A stretch of DNA of 7,142 nt from Bacteroidales bacterium (lineage in GTDB: Bacteria > Bacteroidota > Bacteroidia > Bacteroidales > WCHB1-69): assembly GCA_028683685.1 (NCBI GenBank), contig JAQUHH010000120.1:1-7142 (forward strand). The letters are read 5' to 3'. Position 1 is the stretch's first letter. Every line of letters starts with the position of its first letter. The notes under the pieces were generated by a model that was given only the letters and a program-made list of their open reading frames with translations, did not search any database and was not told the DNA's origin. This document shows, one piece after another, positions 1-5,708 of the stretch. A program made the position numbers and the translations under genes.

Positions 1-1
1 T

Positions 2-211
2 TTGGGTTTGAGCACTTATAAAGCTTTAGGATTGCAACCCAAAATTGAATTTATTGATACACCCATCGATATTCGGGATAAATATCAGTATTTTACAGAA
101 GCAAATATGTCAAAATTACGTAAAGCAGGCTATCAAAATGATTTTTTCTCCCTAGAAGATGGGATAGAACATTATGTTAAGAACTTTTTGGTTCGCAAAA
201 GAATTTACTAA
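2..211 (+). CDS. hldD: ADP-L-glycero-D-manno-heptose 6-epimerase, C-terminal fragment
   Basis: Only the last 69 codons are in the window; the frame runs off the left edge, so the TTG at position 2 is an internal leucine codon and not a start. The enzyme epimerises ADP-D-glycero-heptose to the L-glycero form, the last step in making the heptose donor for the LPS inner core, in the cytoplasm. The visible part matches the C-terminal end of this extended short-chain dehydrogenase family: a segment reading IEFIDTPIDIRDKYQYFTEA, then MSKLRKAGY, then a closing SLEDGIEHYVKNFLV helix. The Rossmann NAD-binding motif and the catalytic Tyr/Lys would lie upstream, outside the window. The gene ends in TAA and converges on the ABC-F gene. 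Identification rests on recognising the tail motif, so a neighbouring sugar-nucleotide epimerase of the same fold is possible but less likely. Confidence 0.85.
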   Translation: MGLSTYKALGLQPKIEFIDTPIDIRDKYQYFTEANMSKLRKAGYQNDFFSLEDGIEHYVKNFLVRKRIY

Positions 212-227
212 GGAAGTTCTAGTGATT

Positions 228-291
228 TTCCGCCGTGTTGTTGAGCTATATTCGATTGTTGAGGAAGCCGAACCTGCCGAAACGCCGAAAC
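228..291. other. GC-richer unassigned block in convergent gap
   Basis: The 301-base gap 212-512 between the two convergent genes contains no convincing ORF. Its first part, just after hldD, is clearly richer in G+C than its surroundings. It holds the word GCCGAA three times (267-272, 276-281, 284-289, spacing 8-9 bases) and TTGTTGAG twice (238-245 and 256-263). No stable long hairpin or T-tract is evident. It may be the leading part of the interspersed repeat that follows, or a decayed sequence; the function is unknown. The rest of the gap is the hairpin array at 308-433 and then plain AT-rich sequence with a short direct repeat, GGAAATTA at 466-473 and 480-487. I saw no clear intrinsic terminator for either flanking gene. 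Confidence 0.4.
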
Positions 292-307
292 TCTAAAATG
301 CTCATCA

Positions 308-433
308 TGAATCCGTAGGATTCACATGTTTATAGAAAATAAAATATAATAACCAAGATGCGACCCTCGTATGTTTGCAGAAAATTATTTAATACAAAAA
401 ATAATTCTATAAATATGCAATCCTTCGGGATTG
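308..433. repeat. Array of three degenerate palindromic repeat units
   Basis: Three related units follow one another at 52- and 57-base spacing. Unit 1 opens with a perfect 7-bp inverted repeat around a GTA loop (TGAATCC at 308-314, GGATTCA at 318-324) followed by ACATGTTTATAGAAAA. Unit 2 opens at 360 with GCGACCC but has lost its right arm, and continues TATGTTTGCAGAAAA. Unit 3 is a perfect 6-bp hairpin, CAATCC-TTCG-GGATTG (418-433), closed by a UUCG-type loop. The hairpin stems differ in sequence while the ATGTTTrYAGAAAA tail of units 1 and 2 is shared. This looks like an interspersed repeat family of intergenic regions; I recall similar words from Bacteroidota genomes but cannot name a published family. 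Confidence 0.65.
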
Positions 434-512
434 AAATCCGCCATTCATTTTTTTTGTTTTGATATGGAAATTACAATACGGAAATTAATTGAGGAAAATT
501 TAATATGAAATA

Positions 513-2459
513 TTATTGATTTTCAAGAGATTCTTTTTCAATATGTAAATTTTCCCACTCTGATTCTAGTTTCTGAATGCTTTTTTCAAATTCTTGGTAT
601 GCTGTATATATTTTCCCAGAATTAATTTCATCTGCATATTTTTCGGGATGAGCAAGTTTAATATTCAAGGCTTTTATCATTTCTTCTTTACCGTGAATAT
701 CTTCTTCAATTTTTTGAATTTGATTATTGAGTTTCCGAATTTTGCTATCCAATTCTTTTTTTCTTGCCCAATCTTGTTTGTTTTCAGATTCTGTTTGTTG
801 ATTTTTTGTAGAATTAGCTTTGCTAATGGCATTTAAATCATTAAGATGATCTATATTTTTGGCTTCTAAAAAATCGAAAACATCTCCAATAAATTGTTTG
901 ATTTTATTGTTTTTAAATTCGTATACTTTTTCGGTCAAGCCTTGTAAAAAATCTCGGTCGTGCGATACAATAATTAAAGTTCCATCATATTGTAATAAAG
1001 CAGATTTAAGGACATCTTTCGAGTCCATATCGAGGTGGTTTGTAGGTTCATCGAGCACTAATAAATTAACTGGAGCAAGTAAAAGTTTCGCCAAAGCCAA
1101 TCTTGTTTTTTCACCACCAGAAAGGACTTTCACTTTTTTATCAATGTCTTCTCCTTGAAATAAAAAACTGCCAAGAATACCTCTGATTTTAGTTCGGATA
1201 TCGCCAATAGCGATGTCATCGATGGTTTCAAAAACAGTTTTGTCAGGATCGAGCAATTGGGCTTGATTTTGAGCAAAATAACCAATAGAAACCTGATGTC
1301 CAAGTTTTATCAGTCCCGAACTTGGGGCTAAATCATCAACAATAATTCTAGAAAATGTAGTTTTCCCTTCTCCATTTTTTCCAACAAAAGCTATTTTTTC
1401 GCCTCTGCTTATTGAAAAATCAATATTGTTTAAAACTTTTTTTGTGTCGTATATTTTTGTTAGATTTTTGGCTTCCACCACCACAATGCCAGAGTGGGGA
1501 GCAGGTTGAAACTTGAAATGAATAGCCGATGTATCCAGTTCATCAATTTCAACAACATCCATTTTTTCGAGAAGCTTGATTTTTGATTTTACCTGTTTCG
1601 CTTTCGATGCTTTATATCTGAAACGTTCAATAAATTGTTGAGTGTGAGCTGTTTGTCTTTGTTGGTTGGTTAAAATTGAGTTTTGTTGCTCGATGCGTTC
1701 GATGCGACGTTCAACGTATTCGCTATAACTGCATTTATAGTCGTAAATTTTTCCAAGACTAATTTCTATGGTTCTTTTGGTTACGGTATCGAGGAAAGTT
1801 CTGTCGTGGGAAACAAGTACAATTGCACCATAGTAATTTTTTATATAATTTTCGAGCCATTGGATGGACTCAATGTCTAAGTGGTTTGTAGGTTCATCCA
1901 AAAGGAGAACTTCGGGTTTTTTGAGTAAGATTTTCGCCAATTCAACACGCATTTGCCATCCACTGCTGAATTCGGTCATGTTTCTTGAAAAATCTGACTT
2001 TTCAAAACCCAATCCAAGAAGTACTTTTTCGGCTTCTGCATCTTTGTTTTTTAAACCAGAAATGTTTAATGCTTCGTCAATTTCCGAAATTTGGCTAATT
2101 ATATTGAGGTATTCTTCTGTTTCATAATCATCTCGTTCTAATATGGAAGAATGCAAAATTTCCTTTTCTGTTTCTAAGAGAAATAGTTTTTCAAAGGCTT
2201 TTTGTGTTTCGTCCCAAACATTATTGTTGGTATCAGGAATTAGCTCTTGAGGTAAATAACCAATTTCATGTCCTTGCGAAACGACAATGCTTCCCTTTTC
2301 AGGTTCGAGTTCTTTGGCTAATATTTTAAGTAAGGTTGATTTTCCGGCTCCATTTTTTCCAGTTAATCCAATTCTGTCATTGTCTGAAATAACAAAAGAT
2401 ACATTGTTGAAAAGGTCGTCACCAGTGAAGTGAATTGATAAGCTATTGACAGTAATCAT
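513..2459 (-). CDS. ABC-F family ATPase (YheS/Uup-like)
   Basis: A soluble 648-residue protein with two ATP-binding cassettes and no membrane segments, as in ABC-F factors that act on the ribosome rather than in transport. Cassette 1 has Walker A GKNGAGKS (34-41), a signature FSSGW (164-168) and Walker B LLLDEPTNHLD with SHDR (217-220). Cassette 2 has GKNGEGKT (360-367), LSGGE (446-450), LVLDEPTNHLD and SHDRDF (499-504). Between them lies a charged helical linker (about 246-300, including FIERFRYKASKAKQ), the arm that contacts P-site tRNA in this family; its wording resembles E. coli YheS. A C-terminal coiled coil spans about 565-648. The first signature has Ser where the first Gly of SGGW is usual. 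It is transcribed alone after a terminator. A resistance role is possible in ABC-F proteins, but housekeeping ribosome rescue is more likely from the YheS-like linker. Confidence 0.93.
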   Translation of the reverse strand: MITVNSLSIHFTGDDLFNNVSFVISDNDRIGLTGKNGAGKSTLLKILAKELEPEKGSIVVSQGHEIGYLPQELIPDTNNNVWDETQKAFEKLFLLETEKEILHSSILERDDYETEEYLNIISQISEIDEALNISGLKNKDAEAEKVLLGLGFEKSDFSRNMTEFSSGWQMRVELAKILLKKPEVLLLDEPTNHLDIESIQWLENYIKNYYGAIVLVSHDRTFLDTVTKRTIEISLGKIYDYKCSYSEYVERRIERIEQQNSILTNQQRQTAHTQQFIERFRYKASKAKQVKSKIKLLEKMDVVEIDELDTSAIHFKFQPAPHSGIVVVEAKNLTKIYDTKKVLNNIDFSISRGEKIAFVGKNGEGKTTFSRIIVDDLAPSSGLIKLGHQVSIGYFAQNQAQLLDPDKTVFETIDDIAIGDIRTKIRGILGSFLFQGEDIDKKVKVLSGGEKTRLALAKLLLAPVNLLVLDEPTNHLDMDSKDVLKSALLQYDGTLIIVSHDRDFLQGLTEKVYEFKNNKIKQFIGDVFDFLEAKNIDHLNDLNAISKANSTKNQQTESENKQDWARKKELDSKIRKLNNQIQKIEEDIHGKEEMIKALNIKLAHPEKYADEINSGKIYTAYQEFEKSIQKLESEWENLHIEKESLENQ

Positions 2460-2478
2460 GAGTAAAATTATTGGACGG

Positions 2479-2486
2479 CAAAATTA
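2479..2486 (-). promoter_or_regulatory. Putative -7 promoter box of the ABC-F gene
   Basis: On the minus strand this reads TAATTTTG, a perfect match to the Bacteroidota -7 consensus TAnnTTTG. It lies 19 bases before the ATG and downstream of the terminator that ends the preceding gene, where a promoter for ABC-F would have to be. No convincing -33 TTG was seen at normal spacing, and in AT-rich DNA an eight-base match with two free positions can arise by chance. The leader would be short and lacks a Shine-Dalgarno sequence. Confidence 0.4.
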
Positions 2487-2502
2487 CAAAATCTAATCCA
2501 AT

Positions 2503-2533
2503 AAAAAAACCGGAACAAAGTCCCGGTTTTTTT
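2503..2533 (-). terminator. Symmetrical Rho-independent terminator
   Basis: The arms are AAAAAAACCGG (2503-2513) and CCGGTTTTTTT (2523-2533), with AC/GT pairing further inside past one mismatch (A2514/C2522). The stem is flanked by an A-tract on one side and a T-tract on the other, so it can work in both directions. It lies 19 bases after the stop codon of the secreted-protein gene at 2553-3230, which it should terminate. Being between two same-strand genes, it also shows that the ABC-F gene needs its own promoter. Confidence 0.9.
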
Positions 2534-2552
2534 ATGAAATATTTTTCAATGC

Positions 2553-3230
2553 TTAGCGAGCAATTGAAACTTTTTTAGTTGATTTGTTGTTTTCCGCTTC
2601 GATGCTTAAGAAATATAAGCCAACAGGTAAGTTAGAAACATTAATTTGATGATTGGTGTTTGTTCCTTTGAAAGAATAAACTTCGCGTCCAGCCATGTCA
2701 AATAAACGAACCATTTCGAAAGAAACAGGAGAAACAACATTAATCATGTTGTTTGCAGGATTTGGGAAAGCAGAGAATTGTGAAATAGATTCTTCTCCAA
2801 CAGAAGCAGCACCTACAACAAGTGTGAAGCAACTTTCATCATTGGCAGTATTTGGATCAGCACCTAAGTCTGTACCAGCAGTGGCAACACAGAATTGATA
2901 AGTGCCAGCAGGAACAGCAGATAAATCAATAGGTTCAAAAGAAATACCAATTGATTCATCAACAAGAATTGTCTCTGTACCAGAAAGTGGAATAGCGCTA
3001 GTTCCAGCAGTTGTACCATTTAATGATATCTCAAGATTAATAGTGTTTCCTGCAACTAAATCTACGGTGCCAAAGTTTTTAATGATAATAGCCAAGTCTA
3101 GTTGACCATTAGCAGGTAAATTGAATGAGGCTGTAGCTGGGCTAGTGAATCCAGTAACACCAACATCTTGTGCATTAACGCCCATTGCTAAGGCGATTAA
3201 TACGGATAATAAAAAAGTAATTTTTCTCAT
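2553..3230 (-). CDS. Secreted protein with CARDB-like domain and T9SS type A sorting domain
   Basis: The 225-residue product begins with a Sec signal peptide (MRK, then a hydrophobic run to about 18; cleavage probably after NA at 20, leaving Gln21). Residues about 21-140 are a Ser/Thr/Gly-rich beta-sandwich-like passenger resembling CARDB domains: LDLAIIIKNFGTVDL, PAGTYQFC, and an acidic DPNTANDE segment before C134. C114 and C134 are the only cysteines of the mature protein and could pair. Residues about 150-225 are a typical type A C-terminal sorting domain: FPNPANN (155-161), VRLFDMAGREV, then LPVGLYFLSI and the final KKVSIAR. Such proteins cross the outer membrane by T9SS and are usually cut and attached to surface glycolipid or released. 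The passenger's own function is not recognisable; with one Ig-like unit, an adhesion or matrix role is a guess. It has its own promoter-like box and terminator, so it is likely monocistronic. Confidence 0.88.
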   Translation of the reverse strand: MRKITFLLSVLIALAMGVNAQDVGVTGFTSPATASFNLPANGQLDLAIIIKNFGTVDLVAGNTINLEISLNGTTAGTSAIPLSGTETILVDESIGISFEPIDLSAVPAGTYQFCVATAGTDLGADPNTANDESCFTLVVGAASVGEESISQFSAFPNPANNMINVVSPVSFEMVRLFDMAGREVYSFKGTNTNHQINVSNLPVGLYFLSIEAENNKSTKKVSIAR

Positions 3231-3260
3231 AGGTTTATTTTTTGGTTAATAATTATGCCC

Positions 3261-3268
3261 CAAATTTA
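3261..3268 (-). promoter_or_regulatory. Putative -7 promoter box of the T9SS cargo gene
   Basis: The minus strand reads TAAATTTG, matching TAnnTTTG, 30 bases before the ATG. A 26-base element containing a run of A residues ends 21 bases upstream of it, which puts it in the -33 and upstream (UP-like) region. The same eight-base word precedes the TonB receptor gene at nearly the same distance from its ATG. No clean -33 TTG was found. Confidence 0.5.
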
Positions 3269-3289
3269 ATGTAAATTTTCTTACTTTGA

Positions 3290-3315
3290 TGTTTTATTTC
3301 ATTTTTTTTTTCAAA
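3290..3315. repeat. A/T element, copy 1 (recurs at 5739-5763)
   Basis: On the plus strand this is TGTTTTATTTCA, ten T, then CAAA. The same sequence with nine T occurs at 5739-5763, so 25 bases match with a single T indel. Read on the minus strand, each copy ends 21-22 bases before a TAnnTTTG box (T9SS cargo gene and mrp), so the A-tract would occupy the UP-element position of both promoters. Much of the length is homopolymer, which weakens the match; the 12-base non-homopolymer part carries most of the weight. Confidence 0.5.
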
Positions 3316-3531
3316 AAAAAATATTAATGACGAATATTTTGTCAAGAACATCATTTTTTATTTACTTAAATATATGATTTACTGTATTATAATTGTATTT
3401 TATGTTTTTTATGAAAAAATGAAATATTTTAGTTTTATTCTGGTAAATACCCCGTTGAATATGGTTTTTTGATCGTTATTTGACAAATGTAAACAATGCC
3501 AGTGATTCCTTAAGAATTGTAGAAAAAGTAT

Positions 3532-3539
3532 TACTTTTG
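3532..3539 (+). promoter_or_regulatory. Putative -7 promoter box of pdxJ-nudix
   Basis: TACTTTTG matches TAnnTTTG and ends 13 bases before the pdxJ ATG, so the leader would be only a few A-rich bases with no Shine-Dalgarno sequence. No good -33 element is visible at about 19 bases upstream; a TTG at 3517-3519 is too close. The position just ahead of a two-gene unit supports the call; the motif alone would not. Confidence 0.45.
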
Positions 3540-3552
3540 AAAAAAAAACAAT

Positions 3553-4266
3553 ATGACAAAATTGAGTGTAAACATCAATAAAATTGCTCTTATCCGAAAT
3601 TCGAGAGGAGCCAATTATCCAAATTTGATAAAACTAGCTTCGGATATCGAATCTTTTGGTGCAGAGGGTATTACAGTTCATCCTCGTCCAGATCAGCGAC
3701 ATATTCGCTATCAAGATTTATATGATTTAAAACCTTTGTTGAAAACTGAATTTAATGTGGAAGGATATCCATCCGAGTTTTTTATCAAAACAGTTTGTGA
3801 AGTAAAACCTGCACAAGTTACTTTAGTTCCTGATCCGCCAGAAGCTTTAACTTCAAGCAATGGATGGGACACGAAGAAAAATACCCAACTCTTGAAAGAT
3901 ATTATTTTACGTTTTAAAGAAAATGGAATTAGAACTTCTATTTTTGTAAATCCAGAAATAGAAATGGTAAAGTATGCCAAAGATACAGGCACCGACCGCA
4001 TTGAATTGTATACTGAATTTTATGCTTCTAATTATGAGTTGAATCGGGAAAAAGCCGTGGATCCTTATTACAAAGCTGCTTTAACAGCAGTTGAACACGG
4101 CTTAGGAATGAATGCTGGACATGATTTAAATTTGATAAATTTGAAATATTTTCAGGAAATTATTCCAAATTTATTGGAAGTATCCATTGGTCACGCATTG
4201 GTATCGGATGCTTTGTATTATGGATTGGAAAAAACAATTGCCTATTATTTAGAGAGATTGAGATAA
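3553..4266 (+). CDS. pdxJ: Pyridoxine 5'-phosphate synthase
   Basis: This cytoplasmic TIM-barrel enzyme joins 1-deoxy-D-xylulose 5-phosphate with 3-amino-2-oxopropyl phosphate to give pyridoxine 5'-phosphate, the ring-forming step of DXP-dependent vitamin B6 synthesis. The 237-residue product has the full family length. Recognisable segments are VNINKIALIRNSRG (6-19), GITVHPRPDQRHI (39-51) with catalytic His43, the NVE glutamate Glu70, Glu151 in RIELYT, NAGHDLN with His190, and SIGHALV (211-217) for phosphate binding. E. coli PdxJ has IDHI where this protein has INKI; as I recall, the INK form is usual in Bacteroidota. The ATG at 3553 leaves the conserved N-terminal strand intact and is preceded by an A-rich leader. 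The stop is one base from the next ATG (TAATATG), so the Nudix gene is probably cotranscribed and translationally coupled. PdxA, the partner step, is not in the window. Confidence 0.96.
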   Translation: MTKLSVNINKIALIRNSRGANYPNLIKLASDIESFGAEGITVHPRPDQRHIRYQDLYDLKPLLKTEFNVEGYPSEFFIKTVCEVKPAQVTLVPDPPEALTSSNGWDTKKNTQLLKDIILRFKENGIRTSIFVNPEIEMVKYAKDTGTDRIELYTEFYASNYELNREKAVDPYYKAALTAVEHGLGMNAGHDLNLINLKYFQEIIPNLLEVSIGHALVSDALYYGLEKTIAYYLERLR

Positions 4267-4267
4267 T

Positions 4268-4702
4268 ATGACGTATCGTTACGAATATCCTCGACCTGCA
4301 GTTTGTGTTGATATTATTGTGTTAAACGATGATTTTACGCAAATTTTGCTTATTCAGCGAAAGAATAATCCGTTTGCTGATTGTTGGGCTTTACCAGGAG
4401 GTTTTGTCGATGAAAATGAAGATTTACCCGATGCTGCTTTTCGTGAATTACAGGAAGAAACTGGAATTCAGAATATTTTTTTAAAACAGTTTAAAACATA
4501 CGGTACACCGGGCAGAGATCCTAGAGGTCATACTGTTTCTGTTGTTTATTATGGAGTTTGTTCTAATAATATAGCGTTTGCAGCAGCGGATGATGCCAAG
4601 GATGCTCAATGGTTTTTATTGAAAAAATTACCTATTTTAGCTTTTGATCATAAACAAATTATGCAGGATTTTTGTGAAAAAATCCTGCATAATTTGGAGT
4701 AA
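4268..4702 (+). CDS. Nudix hydrolase
   Basis: A 144-residue cytoplasmic Mg2+-dependent hydrolase of nucleoside diphosphates linked to another group. The Nudix box GX5EX7REUXEEXGU is complete at residues 45-67: Gly45, Glu51, Arg59-Glu60, Glu63-Glu64, Gly66-Ile67, with LPGG just before it. The N-terminal YPRPAVCVDIIVL and the GTPGRDPRGHTVSVVYY segment (79-95) place it in the group often annotated as ADP-ribose pyrophosphatase-like or as the Nudix domain of NrtR-type proteins. There is no winged-helix C-terminal domain, so it is an enzyme rather than an NrtR regulator. The substrate cannot be fixed from sequence. It starts one base after pdxJ, which may be coupling without functional link or a clean-up role for a phosphorylated metabolite. 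Codons 130-143 form an unusual perfect hairpin, described separately. Confidence 0.93.
   Translation: MTYRYEYPRPAVCVDIIVLNDDFTQILLIQRKNNPFADCWALPGGFVDENEDLPDAAFRELQEETGIQNIFLKQFKTYGTPGRDPRGHTVSVVYYGVCSNNIAFAAADDAKDAQWFLLKKLPILAFDHKQIMQDFCEKILHNLE
4655..4696 (+). other. Perfect 19-bp inverted repeat inside the 3' end of the Nudix gene
   Basis: The left arm 4655-4673 and right arm 4678-4696 are exact reverse complements over 19 bases, with the four-base loop GTGA, a GNRA-type tetraloop in RNA. The 42 bases are exactly codons 130-143 (Gln130 to Leu143), six bases before the stop codon. No T-tract follows on the plus strand (GAGTAAAAACGC), so it is not a standard intrinsic terminator, although Rho-independent stalling, mRNA 3'-end protection or RNase processing are possible. 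The encoded peptide still looks like a normal end for this Nudix group, so it is unlikely to be an insertion. Confidence 0.85.
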
Positions 4703-4714
4703 AAACGCTTATTC

Positions 4715-4747
4715 AATTAAGAATTAAGAATTAAAAATTAAAAATTA
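4715..4747. repeat. Tandem 7-mer array AATTAAR, 4.7 copies
   Basis: AATTAAG (4715), AATTAAG (4722), AATTAAA (4729), AATTAAA (4736) and a last partial AATTA (4743) run head to tail directly after the Nudix gene. The change from G to A halfway suggests a short repeat that expands and decays by slippage. It abuts the structured element that follows and may mark its edge. Confidence 0.8.
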
Positions 4748-4766
4748 CGGAAATCAATTATCAGCT

Positions 4767-4883
4767 AGTCACTCAGTTACTCCCGAAAAATAAAAAATCT
4801 ATGATTTTTGTAATTTTTCGAGGATGCTCGAATTGTCACAAAATCGAAGATTTTTACAATTCGGCATCAGTCACCCAGTTACT
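4767..4883. repeat. Composite palindromic element flanked by 15-bp direct repeats
   Basis: A 15-base direct repeat, AGTCACYCAGTTACT, occurs at 4767-4781 and 4869-4883 (one difference, 102 bases apart). Each copy is itself two related octamers (AGTCACYC, AGTTACTM). Between them are two consecutive hairpins. Hairpin A (4784-4820): CGAAAAAT pairs with ATTTTTCG, and inside it AAAAATC-TAT-GATTTTT. Hairpin B (4823-4868): GATGC and CGAATTGT pair with ACAATTCG and GCATC around one bulged T (4828), with an inner AAAATC-GAA-GATTTT. Both share the same A4-5TC core stem. A third stem, TTCGAG-GATG-CTCGAA (4817-4832), overlaps both and would exclude the outer part of each. It lies between two convergent stop codons, so it may act as a transcription end for either side, or be a small non-autonomous mobile repeat. 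No ORF is present. Confidence 0.7.
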
Positions 4884-4898
4884 ATTCTAAGAGATTTG

Positions 4899-5693
4899 TT
4901 ATTTATCTAAACTTCCAAAAATTTCCGAAGCCAATTTTCTAAAAAGAGGTAAGGTGATTTCATTTTGTTCGTAATTAATCAGTTTTCCTTCGTCGGCAGC
5001 TCCTGCAAGTCCTTGAGCGATAGGGATTTGTGCAACGAGCTTGGTTCCCATTGAGCAAGCCAATGCTTGACCACCGCCTTTTCCGAAAATATAATATCTA
5101 TCTTCAGGATGATTGGTGGGAGTAAACCATGACATATTTTCAACAATACCATAAATAGGAACATTAATTTGTTCGTGCATAAACATTAATCCTGATTTTT
5201 GAGCATCAGAAACGGATAATTTTTGAGGGGTTGTAACAATAATGGCGGTGCTTGGTTTGGCTTCATTTACCAATGTAATTGGAATATCACCAGTTCCAGG
5301 AGGGAAGTCAATAACCATTACGTCAATATCTCCCCAAAGTGTATCATTTATCATTCTCGAAAGAATGGATGAAGCTGCGGGTCCACGCCAAATTAAGGAT
5401 TGGTCGGGATTAATAAAAAAACCAATAGATAGAATTTTTACGCCAAATTTATTAATGGGCAAAAAAACTTCTTTACCATCAATAGAAGTCATTTCGGGTT
5501 TTTCTTTTTCCAATCCAAATAGAATGGGAATAGATGGACCGTATATGTCGGCATCAAGCAGTGCTACTTTTAATCCTTCACTTGCATACGCTAATGCTAA
5601 ATTGGCTGCAACTGTAGATTTTCCTACACCACCTTTGCCTGAGGCAACAGCAATGCGGTATTTAATGTTGTTTAATTCTTTTAATTCACTCAT
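4899..5693 (-). CDS. Mrp/NBP35-type Fe-S cluster carrier ATPase, DUF59-less
   Basis: A 264-residue cytoplasmic P-loop ATPase of the Mrp/ApbC/NBP35 group, which carries and delivers Fe-S clusters. Numbering from the chosen start: deviant Walker A GKGGVGKS (19-26), LDADIYGPSIP (46-56), the family-marking WRGP (102-105), DFPPGTGD (129-136), TTPQ (154-157) and ENMSWF (185-190), followed by YYIFGKGGG (200-208). Many Mrp proteins have CPxC just after ENM; here the segment has no cysteine, and the only Cys in the protein is Cys213. The N-terminal DUF59/MIP18 domain common in Mrp homologues is absent, and the upstream DNA has no trace of it. An ATG 27 bases upstream (5720) is in frame, but that segment coincides with a TAnnTTTG box and would add a nonconserved MLSLQKNKI; MSEL at 5693 with its A-rich leader is preferred. 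Confidence 0.9.
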   Translation of the reverse strand: MSELKELNNIKYRIAVASGKGGVGKSTVAANLALAYASEGLKVALLDADIYGPSIPILFGLEKEKPEMTSIDGKEVFLPINKFGVKILSIGFFINPDQSLIWRGPAASSILSRMINDTLWGDIDVMVIDFPPGTGDIPITLVNEAKPSTAIIVTTPQKLSVSDAQKSGLMFMHEQINVPIYGIVENMSWFTPTNHPEDRYYIFGKGGGQALACSMGTKLVAQIPIAQGLAGAADEGKLINYEQNEITLPLFRKLASEIFGSLDK

Positions 5694-5708
5694 GATTTTG
5701 TTTTTTTG

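Larger units (their letters stand above)
3231..3552. other. Divergent promoter region without a gene
   Basis: This 322-base stretch separates the starts of the T9SS cargo gene (minus) and pdxJ (plus). It is very AT-rich with long A and T runs, and I see no credible ORF or RNA gene. It contains one -7-like box for each flanking gene (3261-3268 minus, 3532-3539 plus), the 26-base A/T element at 3290-3315 that recurs near 5739, an 8-bp AT-only inverted repeat (3318-3325 with 3333-3340), and a small palindrome ATTTGACAAAT at 3478-3488. The middle (about 3341-3470) shows nothing I can assign. Confidence 0.6.

Noticed and set aside
308..433. CRISPR array
   Set aside because: The units are degenerate, their stems differ, only three are present, spacers are not distinct from repeats, and no cas gene is nearby.
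859..1158. Plus-strand ORFs within the ABC-F gene (also 594-836, 1683-1880 and 1864-2127)
   Set aside because: All are antisense to conserved ATPase motifs and have no start signals or recognisable domains.
513..2459. Antibiotic-resistance ABC-F (Vga/Lsa/OptrA type)
   Set aside because: The linker wording and the C-terminal coiled coil look like the housekeeping YheS/Uup group; nothing in the context suggests resistance.
3318..3340. AT-only 8-bp inverted repeat (AAAATATT and AATATTTT) as an operator
   Set aside because: In DNA this AT-rich such palindromes are expected by chance, and it is not placed at either promoter box.
4655..4696. Calling the Nudix hairpin a Rho-independent terminator
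   Set aside because: No T-run follows the stem on the plus strand, and the stem lies wholly before the stop codon; on the minus strand the flank is not T-rich enough either.
4767..4883. Insertion sequence
   Set aside because: There is no transposase ORF or long terminal inverted repeat; only a small structured repeat can be supported.
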